A stretch of DNA of 50,073 bases from CAZNQW01 sp964575225 (GCA_964575225.1 CAZNQW010000005.1:1-50073); one strand, 5' to 3'. Shown: positions 32,572-41,257, counted from the stretch's first letter. Made by a program: numbers and translations. Notes: generated by a model not told the origin, from the sequence alone.

Positions 32572-33294
32572 ATGAACGAGTCGTACCCTGTCGAGTTGCA
32601 GATGCGATTGGAGCAGGCCGTCGTCGAGGGCGCCTATGCCCGCGGCTCGGTGGTGACGATAGGCGAGCTGGCCCGCGATCTGAGGGCGGACGATCGACAA
32701 CTACTCCTCATCCTTCCGACTGCCTACCGCAAGGGATTGGTCGAACCGCTGGCAGAGGAGGGGGTCTATCGGATTTTGGGGTTGCCCACGACTGAACTAG
32801 CCAGTGTGTTCACCCACACCCAGGACCGGGGCCTGAAGCCGCGGTCTCTGGTCCGGCGCGTGGAGGTAGAACCGGCCTCAGTTGAGGTGGCGTCCCGACT
32901 CCGAATCGAGGTAGGTAGCCCCGCCTATCGGTACGTGCGCACCCGCTTTGTGGATGAGCAGGCACTGGCCAACCAGACCAACTATATGCCCTATGCCGTG
33001 TGCCCGGGATTGGAACAGGACGACGTCTCTCGCCATTCCTTCCAGAAGCTGCTGGAGAGCAAGTACGCGGCCATTACGGTGAGCATGGACGAGCATTTTG
33101 CCATCCTGCCGGCTACAGAGCAGGACGGGGAGATCCTCGGCATGGCGCCGGATTCGTCCATTCTTCTTGTGGACCGCCTGGCTTTGAGCGCCACGGGGTG
33201 GCCGTTGGTGTGGGCGAACATTCGCATTCGCCCCGATCGATACGAATACGTCCAAGCGCTGTGGCCCGAAGCGGCCAAACTGTTGGACCGATAA
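32572..33294 (+). CDS. GntR/HutC-like transcriptional regulator with UTRA domain
   Basis: 240 residues. The N-terminal ~70 residues form a winged helix (GELARDLRADDRQLLLILPT, then a wing with EGVYRIL), less canonical than most GntR domains. Residues about 85-235 form a UTRA ligand-binding domain (VEVASRLRIEVGSPAYRYVR, then LVWANIRIRPDRYEY). UTRA regulators bind a small pathway metabolite, often a sugar phosphate or acid, and release DNA. It is divergent from the cyclase-SDR genes and first in line with the cluster, so local control and autoregulation are likely. The TCGATWATCGA sites are its best candidate operators. ATG at 32572 follows GAGGGG. Confidence 0.86.
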   Translation: MNESYPVELQMRLEQAVVEGAYARGSVVTIGELARDLRADDRQLLLILPTAYRKGLVEPLAEEGVYRILGLPTTELASVFTHTQDRGLKPRSLVRRVEVEPASVEVASRLRIEVGSPAYRYVRTRFVDEQALANQTNYMPYAVCPGLEQDDVSRHSFQKLLESKYAAITVSMDEHFAILPATEQDGEILGMAPDSSILLVDRLALSATGWPLVWANIRIRPDRYEYVQALWPEAAKLLDR

Positions 33295-33325
33295 CCATCC
33301 ATACCCATACCCAGAGGAGGCAACA

Positions 33326-34156
33326 ATGACTGTCGAAAAGACCAAGATCTACCCCATCAACACCGGATGGGTGCAAACCGACTTGGGCACCTACATGTTC
33401 TTCAAAGGTGTCGCCGGCAAAAAGGGCGAGATCCCCGTTCCCTGCTTTTACGTGGACACGGGCGAGCACAAAATCATGGTCGATACCGGCCTGCCCGATG
33501 CCGAGCGGGCGACCCGCTATCACCATGACTGCCAGAAAAAGGATTGCCTGGACAGCCCCGATGAACTTCGCAAGCTGGGCGTGGACCCCAACGAGATCGA
33601 CATCTGCATCTTTACCCATCTGCATTGGGATCACACCCATAACATGAAAGCCTTTCGTAACGCGCGGTACATTGCCCACGCCACCGAGATCCAGTGGGCC
33701 TACAACCCCCTGCCCCTGTACTACCGCTCGTACGAGTCGCCGGCGCTGGGCATCGAAGCGCCGTTCATGGGGTGCCAATTCGAGTTGGTGTACGGCGAGG
33801 CCGAAATTGTGCCGGGTGTGACCGTCTTTCCGACGCCGGGCCACACGCCGGGCCACCAATCGGTCCAGGTCGAGACCTCGGCCGGGAACATTGTGCTCTG
33901 CGGCGATGCCGTGTTCCTGTATCGCAACATGGAGCCGCGCCTGGAGGAGCACTGGCGCTATTGGGTGCAGCAGCGCTTTGTGAGCATGATCGATGGCTGG
34001 CGGAGTATGGAAGAGATCGACCGCCGCGCCGATTTCATCCTGCCGGGGCACGATGCGGCGGTGCTGGACCATCCGGTCTATCCCTACGAGGGGATGCCCT
34101 TGCGCGAGCGCCGCAAGCCGGTGGCGGGCGCGCCGTTCTACTTTGCGGGTATCTAG
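33326..34156 (+). CDS. Metallo-beta-lactamase fold hydrolase (AHL-lactonase-like)
   Basis: 276 residues. The metal motif HxHxDH is complete (FTHLHWDHTHN, about 98-108); later ligands are in PTPGHTPGHQSVQ, CGDAVF and LPGHDAAV. It is closest in layout to the AttM/AhlS lactonase branch. In this setting a lactone or ester of a sugar acid is a more likely substrate than a quorum signal. AGAGGAGG precedes the ATG at 33326. First enzyme gene of the cluster, 31 bases after gntR. Confidence 0.88.
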   Translation: MTVEKTKIYPINTGWVQTDLGTYMFFKGVAGKKGEIPVPCFYVDTGEHKIMVDTGLPDAERATRYHHDCQKKDCLDSPDELRKLGVDPNEIDICIFTHLHWDHTHNMKAFRNARYIAHATEIQWAYNPLPLYYRSYESPALGIEAPFMGCQFELVYGEAEIVPGVTVFPTPGHTPGHQSVQVETSAGNIVLCGDAVFLYRNMEPRLEEHWRYWVQQRFVSMIDGWRSMEEIDRRADFILPGHDAAVLDHPVYPYEGMPLRERRKPVAGAPFYFAGI

Positions 34157-34198
34157 ACGCCGCCGGCGAACGTGTCGGGCTTGGCAGGGGAGGAAGAG

Positions 34199-35467
34199 AT
34201 GGCAGGCAATCGCACCGTAGTCATCGTCGCCACATTGGACACCAAGGGCGAAGAGGCGGCCTACGTTCGGGATCAGGTGGCAGCCTGGGGTCTGAATACT
34301 ATCCTTATCGATCCGGGGGTGCTGCCCACCCCCACGGTGGCTGCCGACATCACCCGTGAAGAGGTGGCCCAGGCGGCCGGCGCCCGGCTGGAGGATCTAC
34401 TGGCGCGGGGCGATAAAGCGTTCTCTATCGCCACGCAAACCCAGGGCCTGTGCAACCTGGTGCAGGAGATGCACGCCCGGGGCGAGCTGCATGGCATTGT
34501 GAGCCTGGGCGGGGGGCAAGGGACCTCTATCGGGACGGCGGCCATGCGAGCATTGCCCATCGGCGTGCCCAAGGTGATGCTCTCGACGGTCGCCAGCGGC
34601 CTGTTCCAGTTTGGACCCTACGTGGGCACCAAGGACATCTGCATGATGCACTCGGTGACCGATGTGCTGGGCCTGAACGTGATCAGCCGGCCGATCCTGC
34701 GCAATGCGGCCAATGCCATCGCCGGCATGGCCTTGCGCCTGGAGCCCGAACCGCCATCCACCCGCCCGGCCATCGCCATAACCATGCTGGGCATCACCAC
34801 GCCCTGTGTGATGCGGGTCAAAAACCTGCTGGAAAGCCAGGGCTATGACCTGGTCCCCTTTCACGCCAACGGCACCAGCGGCCCGGCCATGGAGCAGTTG
34901 ATCGAGGAGGGCATGTTCGAGGGGGTGATCGATCTCAGCCCCCACGAAGTGATCGACAGCCAGAACGGTGGTCTGGCGGGCGCACCCAACCGCATGACGG
35001 CTTATACGCGGACGGCGATCCCCACCATCGTGGTGCCGGGCGGCAGCGATTATCTGCTCTTTGAGTCGATGGCCAAGACCCCACCCAAGTACCGCGACCG
35101 AGAGTACATGGTTCACAATCCACAGATGACCTGCTTTGCTCCCACGCCCGAAGAGATGGTCGCCGCGGCGCGGGAGATGATCGAGCGCCTGAACCGGGCG
35201 CTGGGACCGACCCTGGTGGCTTTGCCTGCCCAGGGCTTTTCGCGGCAGAATCAGGAAGGCGGCACGCTGTACGTGCCTGAGGGCAATCGGGCGCTCATCA
35301 AGGAATTCCAAACCACGCTGCGGCCCGAGATCCCGATCATCCTGGTCGACATGCACATCAACGATCCCGAGTTTGCCGACCTGGTGGCCGATTGCATGGC
35401 CCGCCTGCTGAAAGGCGAGCCGCCCCAATCGGTGGCCGAACGATACCCGGGCCTGGGGTCCGCGTGA
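34199..35467 (+). CDS. UPF0261 (Tm-1-like ATP-binding) protein, copy 1
   Basis: 422 residues, full length for the family. It opens with VVIVATLDTKGEEAAYV and ILIDPGVL; the glycine-rich SLGGGQGTSIGTAAMRALP and FGPYVGTKDI are the family's most conserved motifs. The N-terminal domain of plant Tm-1 (a tomato mosaic virus resistance protein) belongs to this family and binds ATP, but the reaction done by bacterial members is not established. Here two copies sit among enzyme genes without any recognised kinase, so an ATP-dependent activation step is worth testing (inference). ATG at 34199 follows GGGGAGGAAG. Confidence 0.9.
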   Translation: MAGNRTVVIVATLDTKGEEAAYVRDQVAAWGLNTILIDPGVLPTPTVAADITREEVAQAAGARLEDLLARGDKAFSIATQTQGLCNLVQEMHARGELHGIVSLGGGQGTSIGTAAMRALPIGVPKVMLSTVASGLFQFGPYVGTKDICMMHSVTDVLGLNVISRPILRNAANAIAGMALRLEPEPPSTRPAIAITMLGITTPCVMRVKNLLESQGYDLVPFHANGTSGPAMEQLIEEGMFEGVIDLSPHEVIDSQNGGLAGAPNRMTAYTRTAIPTIVVPGGSDYLLFESMAKTPPKYRDREYMVHNPQMTCFAPTPEEMVAAAREMIERLNRALGPTLVALPAQGFSRQNQEGGTLYVPEGNRALIKEFQTTLRPEIPIILVDMHINDPEFADLVADCMARLLKGEPPQSVAERYPGLGSA

Positions 35468-35483
35468 CGCCGAGGCCCCCTAG

Positions 35484-36575
35484 ATGATGCCATTGGGATT
35501 GAATCACGCGCCGGACTTTTCTCGGGTCCGGCGCGCCATGTTTCGGTTGGGGGCCGGCGATCGGGCGCCGCTGTTTGAGATGTCGGTGCACGACCGCCTC
35601 AAGGAAGCAATCCTGGGCCGGCCCGTGGTCAGCCTGGCGGATGAGGTGGCCTTTTGGGTGGCCGCCGGCTACGATTTCGTCTCGATCCGGGCGGGGGTGC
35701 GCACGGTCGTCCGCGGCTATCATCCGGCGGTCCATGCCTGGCGCCGCGAGCGTTTGGGCCTGGCCGATCGCGCCGGGGGATGGGTGGAAAAAGACGCGGC
35801 CTTTATCCGCACCCGAGAGGATTTCGAGGCCTTTCCCTGGCCGCGGCCCGAGGAACTGGGCGGCGGTGGCGGGTACGATGATCTAGAAAGCTATCTGCTG
35901 GCGCTGCGCTCGTTCTTGCCCGATGGGGTCAAGTTACTGGTCCAGTTGGGCTACATTTTTATGGGCGCCTGGCAGATTATGGGTTTTGAGAACTATTGCT
36001 ATACCTTGGCCGACGACCCCGACCTGGTGCGCGATCTGACCGACTGGTTGGGGTCCAGCCAACTGGCTGTGCTGGAGATGCTGTTGCAGCACGACTGTGT
36101 GGGCACCATCTGGTTGCCCGACGATCTGTGTTACAACAGCGGCCCGATGGTGGCGCCGGCGGTCTACCGCCGCCTGGTCTACCCCTGGTACGTGCGCATC
36201 GTGGAGCGCTGCCATCAGGCGGGCATTCCAGTGGGGTTGCACAGTGACGGCGACCTGAGGCGCCTGCTGCCCGAGCTGGTGGCGTGTGGCTTTGACGCCA
36301 TGCACCCCTTTGAGCCGCCGATGAACGACATTGTGGCTGTGAAGAAAGAGTGGGGCCATCGGATTGCCGTCGCCGGGAACATCGATTTGAAAAAGACCCT
36401 GTGCGATGGCACGCCGGAGGACGTGCGTGCCGAGGTGCGCGAAAAGGCAGCCCTGTTGGCGCCGGGAGGCGGGTGGCTGGTGGGGTCGAGCAATTCGATT
36501 CCCGAGTTCGTCCCGGTGGAAAACTATCGAGCGCTGCTATTGGCAAGCCTGGAGTATGGAGTTCCTGTCAACTAG
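35484..36575 (+). CDS. Uroporphyrinogen-decarboxylase-like (URO-D superfamily) protein, copy 1
   Basis: 363 residues with the URO-D/MtaA-like TIM-barrel pattern, for example EAFPWPRPEEL, then DDLCYNSGPMVAP and GNIDLKKTLCDGTPEDV. At the position where corrinoid methyltransferases of the MtaA/CmuA type have a zinc-binding H-x-C, it has LHSDGDLRRLLPEL, so the metal Cys is replaced. It is not a haem enzyme by context: no other porphyrin genes are near. Members of this branch are found in catabolic clusters, function unknown. Start is ATG 35484 or 35487. It follows UPF0261 copy 1 by 16 bases. Confidence 0.85.
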   Translation: MMPLGLNHAPDFSRVRRAMFRLGAGDRAPLFEMSVHDRLKEAILGRPVVSLADEVAFWVAAGYDFVSIRAGVRTVVRGYHPAVHAWRRERLGLADRAGGWVEKDAAFIRTREDFEAFPWPRPEELGGGGGYDDLESYLLALRSFLPDGVKLLVQLGYIFMGAWQIMGFENYCYTLADDPDLVRDLTDWLGSSQLAVLEMLLQHDCVGTIWLPDDLCYNSGPMVAPAVYRRLVYPWYVRIVERCHQAGIPVGLHSDGDLRRLLPELVACGFDAMHPFEPPMNDIVAVKKEWGHRIAVAGNIDLKKTLCDGTPEDVRAEVREKAALLAPGGGWLVGSSNSIPEFVPVENYRALLLASLEYGVPVN

Positions 36576-36597
36576 ACATAAGGAGTGATGGCGAATT

Positions 36598-37398
36598 ATG
36601 CTTGGCAAAGAGATTCGAATGGAACGGCTGCGAAATCGGGCCTCGGGACGGATGTTTACCGTGGCTGTGGATCACGCGCCCAGCTATGGCGTGCTGGAAG
36701 GCATCGGTGACGTTCAGACGGTGATCGATCGGGTCGCCAGCGCCGGGCCTGACGCGATGGTCCTGATGAAGGGGGTCGCCCAGCGCTGCTTCCGGCCCTA
36801 CGCCGGACAGGTGGCGTTGATTCTGAAAGGCTCGTCGTTGTCGCCGTACCATTCCCAATACGACGTGTGGGTGGCGACGGCGGGCGAGGCCGTGCAGATG
36901 GGCGCGGATGCCATCGCCATGGCCTTGACGGTGGGCAGCGTTGATCAGGCCTACTTGATCTCGAACCTGAGCGACCTGATCTGCGAGGCAGACGGGGTGG
37001 GCATGCCGGTCATCGTCCATGCCTATCCCAACGGCGAGCTGGTGCCCCCTGATGAGGTCTATTCGGTGCAGCGGGTGGGCTATGCGGCCCGGATGGCGAT
37101 GGAGCTGGGCGTCGATATTGTCAAGACGTTTTACACGGGGTCGGCCGAGTCGTTCGCCCGGGTGGTCGAGATGGCCTCACCGGTCCGGGTGGTGGCTGCG
37201 GGCGGGCCCCGGCTGGAGAGCGACGCCGATGTGCTGCACATGGCCTACGACGTGGTGCAGGCCGGGGCGGCGGGCATCACCTTTGGCCGCAACATCTGGC
37301 AAAGCGCCGATCCCTGCAAGCTGATCGCCGCCCTCAAGCACATTGTGCACAATCAAGGTACGGTGGATGAGGGATTGGAGTTGTTGGCTGCTTCGTAA
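36598..37398 (+). CDS. Class I aldolase of the DhnA/DeoC-LacD/LsrF type
   Basis: 266 residues. The Schiff-base Lys is clear in VDIVKTFYTGS, matching DIIKVYYTG of DhnA-type fructose-bisphosphate aldolases and LsrF; VAVDHAPSYG near the N-terminus and AAGGP plus ITFGRNIWQ at the phosphate-binding end are also typical. The family catalyses aldol or thiolase-like cleavage of phosphorylated sugars. It would provide carbon-carbon bond cleavage in the pathway, perhaps giving dihydroxyacetone phosphate or a short aldehyde. It lies between the two UPF0261/URO-D modules. ATG at 36598 with AAGGAG about 15 bases upstream. Confidence 0.88.
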   Translation: MLGKEIRMERLRNRASGRMFTVAVDHAPSYGVLEGIGDVQTVIDRVASAGPDAMVLMKGVAQRCFRPYAGQVALILKGSSLSPYHSQYDVWVATAGEAVQMGADAIAMALTVGSVDQAYLISNLSDLICEADGVGMPVIVHAYPNGELVPPDEVYSVQRVGYAARMAMELGVDIVKTFYTGSAESFARVVEMASPVRVVAAGGPRLESDADVLHMAYDVVQAGAAGITFGRNIWQSADPCKLIAALKHIVHNQGTVDEGLELLAAS

Positions 37399-37410
37399 AG
37401 GGGGATTGGG

Positions 37411-38628
37411 ATGAACATCGTCGTTGTCGGCACACTGGATACCAAAGGGCCCGAGGCTGGGTTCGTTTGCGACGAGGTGAGAAAACGGGGGCACACGCCG
37501 ATCCTGATCGATCCGGGCGTTCTGGGCGAGCCGGCCATTGCCGCCGATGTTACCCGGCAGGAGGTGGCCCAGGCCGCAGGCTACGAGTTGGCCGACTTGG
37601 TAGCTACGGGCGACAAGCAGCGCTGCCAGCGGGCGATGATCGAGGGGCTGGTGGCCATCGTGGAGCGGCTGCACGAGGAGGGCCAGGTCGATGGCATCGT
37701 TGCGGTGGGCGGCGCCCAGGGTACAGCCGTCGCTTCAGCGGCGATGCGCGCTCTGCCGGTGGGGATACCCAAGGTCATGGTTTCGACAGTGGCTTGCGGA
37801 CAGACCACCTTTGGCCCCTACGTGGGCACCAAAGACATTGCCATGATCCACTCGGTGGCCGACATTCTCGGGCTGAATCGGGTCACCCGGCGCATCCTGG
37901 CCCAGGCCGCAGCGGCGGTGGTGAACATGGCCGAGGTGGCGGCAGAGGCCGTCGGCGACGGCGAGCTGGTGGCCATCACCCAGGCGGGCATCACCACGCC
38001 GGGTGTGATGGCGGTCAAGGAGCGGTTGGAGAAACTGGGCTTTGAGGTCATTGCCTTTCACTGCAACGGCATCGGGGGGCAGGCGATGGAGGAATTGATC
38101 CTCGATGGGACGGTGCAAGGTCTCATCGACTTTTCGCCCCACGAGGTCACCGATCTGTTGACCGGCGGGCTGATGCCGGCCTTGCCAGGGCGCATGGAGG
38201 CCGCGGGCCAGATGGGTATTCCTCAGATCGTCGCGCCGGGCTGCATCGACATCCGCCTGCACGGAGCCCCCGAAACCCTGCCCGCGGAGTTGCGTCAGCG
38301 GCCTACGGTCCAGCATACCCCGACCCACACCCACGTGCGGACCAGCGCCGAGGAAATGGCCGCTGTGGCGCGCTGGATGGCCGAGCGCCTGAATGCGGGC
38401 CAAGGCCCTCGGGCGGTGATGGTGCCCCTGCGCGGCTATAGTATGTTCAACCAAGAGGGCAAGGTCCTGTACGACGAGGCTGCGAACCGAGCCTGGGAGA
38501 CGGCGATGGACGCGGCTCTTTCTCCGGAGGTGGAACTGATCCGCATCGATGCCCACATCAACGAAGCTGCGTTCGCCGATGCGGTGATCGAGACCTTCCT
38601 GCGCCTGCGCCAGGTCGCGGGCTCGTGA
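37411..38628 (+). CDS. UPF0261 (Tm-1-like ATP-binding) protein, copy 2
   Basis: 405 residues. It shares the family motifs with copy 1: VVVGTLDTKGPEAGFV, LIDPGVLGEP, VGGAQGTAVASAAMRALP and FGPYVGTKDIAMIHSV. Differences are concentrated in the C-terminal half, where copy 1 has SDYLLFESMAKTPP and this copy CIDIRLHGAPETLP, which suggests different substrates or subunits of one complex. ATG at 37411 with GGGGGATTGGG upstream, 12 bases after the aldolase. Retention of two intact copies in one operon argues that both are needed. Confidence 0.9.
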   Translation: MNIVVVGTLDTKGPEAGFVCDEVRKRGHTPILIDPGVLGEPAIAADVTRQEVAQAAGYELADLVATGDKQRCQRAMIEGLVAIVERLHEEGQVDGIVAVGGAQGTAVASAAMRALPVGIPKVMVSTVACGQTTFGPYVGTKDIAMIHSVADILGLNRVTRRILAQAAAAVVNMAEVAAEAVGDGELVAITQAGITTPGVMAVKERLEKLGFEVIAFHCNGIGGQAMEELILDGTVQGLIDFSPHEVTDLLTGGLMPALPGRMEAAGQMGIPQIVAPGCIDIRLHGAPETLPAELRQRPTVQHTPTHTHVRTSAEEMAAVARWMAERLNAGQGPRAVMVPLRGYSMFNQEGKVLYDEAANRAWETAMDAALSPEVELIRIDAHINEAAFADAVIETFLRLRQVAGS

Positions 38629-38659
38629 TGCCTCGGGTGGGGGACCCAAGGGAGGCAGC

Positions 38660-39799
38660 ATGGCCGAACGCATGACGTCCCGCGAGCGAGTACGCGCTGC
38701 CGTCGAGCGGCAAGGGCCCGATCGGGTGCCCATCGACGTAGGAGGCAGCTCCTTCAGCACGATCATCGGCCAGGCCTACGAGGATCTGAAAGCACATCTG
38801 GGGATCGAGAGCGAGACCCGCTACATGAAGCGCAAATCGCGGAGCGCCATCCTCGACGAGGGGGTGGCCCGGCGGCTGTACACCGATACCCGGCCCCTGG
38901 GCGTAGGCGCGCCCGATGGCTGGCAAGATCGGTATTTTGACGATGGATCGTTCCAGGACGAGTTTGGGGTGGTGTGGCGACGGGCCGGCGGCGGGCACTA
39001 TGCGCCCACCGGCAATCCGCTGCGCGAGGCCACGATGGACGACCTGGAGGCGTTCCCTTGGCCCGATCCGCACAATCCGGGTCGCGTTCGCGGGCTGGCC
39101 GAACAAGCACGGCGCCTGCACGAGGAAACCGAGTATGCTGTGGTCCTGTCGTTGCCCGTGGGTTTTGTGCATCTGAGCCAGTACCTGCGCGGCTATGAGC
39201 AATGGCTGATGGACATTGTCCTGAACCCCGAGTTCCTGGATGCGCTGATGGACCGAGCGCTGGAGTGGTGGGTGGCGCTGGCGGTGGCGGTGTTGGATGA
39301 GGTGGGGCCCTACGTCGACGTGATCGGCTTTGGCGACGACGTGGCCTTTCACGACCGGCCCATGATCGATTTGACTCGCTACCGGCGCCTGTTCAAGCCG
39401 CGCCATGCGCGGATGGTGGAGGAACTCAAGGCGCGCTCCAAGGCCCAGGTGCTGTACCACTGCTGCGGGGCGGTGGTACCGCTCATCGACGAGTTTATCG
39501 ACATTGGCATGGACGCCCTGAACCCGGTGCAGGTTTCGTCCAAGGGCATGGGCGACACCGCCGAGCTCAAGGCGCGCTTTGGCGATCGGATCTGTTTTTG
39601 GGGTGGTATCGACACCGGGCATGTGTTGCCCTCGGGCACGCCGGCCGAGGTTCGGGCCGAGGTGGAGCTGCGGATCCGAGACCTGTCGCCGGGTGGTGGG
39701 TTTGTGTTGGCCTCGGTGCACAACATCCAGGAGGACGTGCCGCCGGAAAACATCCTGGCGATGGTGGACGCGGCGCTGGAGGCGGGAGGCAGTCAGTAA
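38660..39799 (+). CDS. Uroporphyrinogen-decarboxylase-like (URO-D superfamily) protein, copy 2
   Basis: 379 residues. It begins TSRERVRAAVERQGPDRVPID, the classic opening of MtaA/URO-D-like proteins, and keeps VLYHCCGAVVPLIDEFIDIG, where His-Cys-Cys-Gly provides the H-x-C zinc pair absent from copy 1. The end is GGFVLASVHNIQEDVPPENI. No corrinoid protein gene is present, so methyl transfer to cobalamin is unproven. Its stop codon TAA overlaps the RuBisCO-like-protein start (TAATG), meaning tight coupling to that gene. Confidence 0.87.
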   Translation: MAERMTSRERVRAAVERQGPDRVPIDVGGSSFSTIIGQAYEDLKAHLGIESETRYMKRKSRSAILDEGVARRLYTDTRPLGVGAPDGWQDRYFDDGSFQDEFGVVWRRAGGGHYAPTGNPLREATMDDLEAFPWPDPHNPGRVRGLAEQARRLHEETEYAVVLSLPVGFVHLSQYLRGYEQWLMDIVLNPEFLDALMDRALEWWVALAVAVLDEVGPYVDVIGFGDDVAFHDRPMIDLTRYRRLFKPRHARMVEELKARSKAQVLYHCCGAVVPLIDEFIDIGMDALNPVQVSSKGMGDTAELKARFGDRICFWGGIDTGHVLPSGTPAEVRAEVELRIRDLSPGGGFVLASVHNIQEDVPPENILAMVDAALEAGGSQ

Positions 39800-41073
39800 T
39801 GAAGGATCTGGCCTTTGTATATGCCGAAGAATTGATGGGCAAGCCCTATGTCACGGCCACCTACTATCTGGAGATGGATGCGGAGGTGGATATGGTGGCC
39901 AAGGCGGCTTCCTTTGCCGTGGGCCAAAGCGTGGGCACCTGGACGCCCGTGCCGGGCATCACCCAGGAGATGCTGGAAAAGCACATGGGCCGCATCGTGG
40001 CCCTGTACGATGTGCCGCCCGTGGAACTCCAGGCCGACCTCCCGGCGGGCAAGCGCTCGTTCTATGTGCAGATTGCCTTTCCAGAGGTCAACTTTGGTTG
40101 CCAGTTTCCGATGCTGTGGACCACGCTGTTGGGTAACGACGTGTCGACGGCCACCCAACTCAAGCTGGTGGACCTGACCCTATCGCCCAGTTTCGCCGCG
40201 GGTTTTGGCGGTCCCAAATTCGGCATCGACGGGCTTCGCCAGCGCCTGGGGATCGCCCAACGGCCCATTCTGTTGAATATGATCAAGCCCTGCACCGGAT
40301 TTGGACCCGAGGCCGGGGCCGAGTTTTTCGTCCAGTCGGCGCGGGGCGGGGTGGATATTGTCAAGGACGACGAACTGTTGGGCAACACCTCCTTTAGCGC
40401 CATGCTGGACCGGGTGCAGGCTTATGGGCGCGCCCGGGAACAGGTGTACCAGGAGACGGGCCACCGGGCTGCCTATTGCGCCAACATCACCGATCGGCCT
40501 CACAAGCTGGCCGAGAACGCGCGGCGGGCCCAGGAACTGGGCGCCGATATGGTCATGATCAACAGCGTGGCCATGGGCCTGAGCGCCATCCAAGAGATCG
40601 CTGAGGATCCCAGTGTAGACCTGCCCATTTTGGCCCACTATGCCGGGGCCGGCACGATGGTCGAAAACCCGCGGGCGGGGATCTCTTCGCCGTTGTTGCT
40701 GGGCAAGCTGACGCGGCTGGCCGGAGCCGATGCGGCTAGCTTTGGCTCGGTCTATAGCAGCTATCCGTTGTTGCGCGAGAAATACTTGCGGACTGCCCAT
40801 CTGCTGACCATGCCCCTGTACAACCTCAAATCCAGCCTGCCGACGGCCGGCGGTGGGATCCACCCGGCCACAGCCGTGCGTATCATCCAGGACCTGGGCT
40901 ACGACGTGATGCTGGCCGTGGGCGGAGCCATCCAGGGCCATCCCGACGGACCGGCCGCCGGGGGCAAGGCCATGCGCCAGGCCATCGACGCGTCTGTAGA
41001 GGGGGCGCCCCTATCGGAAAGGGCCAAGGAGCACCCAGAGCTGCGCCGCGCTCTGGAGCGGTGGGGCGCCTGA
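39799..41073 (+). CDS. RuBisCO-like protein (form IV)
   Basis: 424 residues, normal for RuBisCO large-chain homologues. The carbamylation/metal motif GGVDIVKDDE (183-192) keeps the equivalents of spinach Lys201, Asp203 and Glu204; Lys163 in MIKPCTGFGPE matches Lys175, Asn113 matches Asn123, His280 matches His294, and GGAIQGHPDG (375-384) is retained. Carboxylase residues are missing: the Glu60 site is Gly/Gln (AVGQSVGTWT), Lys177 is Cys165, Arg295 is Tyr281 and the loop 6 Lys334 is absent (SFGSVYSSYP). It should therefore do enolisation, isomerisation or decarboxylation chemistry, as known for YkrW and OiaX, rather than CO2 fixation. No methionine-salvage genes are nearby. ATG overlaps the URO-D copy 2 stop. 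Confidence 0.93.
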   Translation: MKDLAFVYAEELMGKPYVTATYYLEMDAEVDMVAKAASFAVGQSVGTWTPVPGITQEMLEKHMGRIVALYDVPPVELQADLPAGKRSFYVQIAFPEVNFGCQFPMLWTTLLGNDVSTATQLKLVDLTLSPSFAAGFGGPKFGIDGLRQRLGIAQRPILLNMIKPCTGFGPEAGAEFFVQSARGGVDIVKDDELLGNTSFSAMLDRVQAYGRAREQVYQETGHRAAYCANITDRPHKLAENARRAQELGADMVMINSVAMGLSAIQEIAEDPSVDLPILAHYAGAGTMVENPRAGISSPLLLGKLTRLAGADAASFGSVYSSYPLLREKYLRTAHLLTMPLYNLKSSLPTAGGGIHPATAVRIIQDLGYDVMLAVGGAIQGHPDGPAAGGKAMRQAIDASVEGAPLSERAKEHPELRRALERWGA

Positions 41074-41166
41074 GAAAAATCGGCGCCTGGGGGTGTGTGA
41101 CCCATGCGGCAGCTTGCTGGCTGCCAGTCCCTGTGGAGAGGTTTCTAATTGCTGCCCGGTTGTGTG

Positions 41167-41190
41167 GCGTCCCCGAAACGGGGGCGCCGA
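41167..41190. terminator. GC-rich hairpin between the RuBisCO-like-protein and MFS genes
   Basis: GGCGTCCCCG and CGGGGGCGCC pair around a three-base loop between convergent genes. There is no T-run, so termination strength is doubtful. The sequence GGGGGCGCCGAG occurs again about 45 bases on. Confidence 0.45.
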
Positions 41191-41257
41191 GCAGTGAGAA
41201 AGGAATGTCGTGGGGGCTGACATGGGGGCGCCGAGTTTCTAGGGCCGGGGATGCGGG

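Noticed and set aside
33326..34156. Quorum-quenching lactonase
   Set aside because: The fold and metal motif fit, but the gene is embedded in a catabolic cluster with no quorum-sensing genes, so signal degradation is not the simplest role.
39799..41073. True carboxylating RuBisCO
   Set aside because: Residues needed for carboxylation (Glu60, Lys177, Arg295 and Lys334 equivalents) are missing, and there is no phosphoribulokinase or small subunit.
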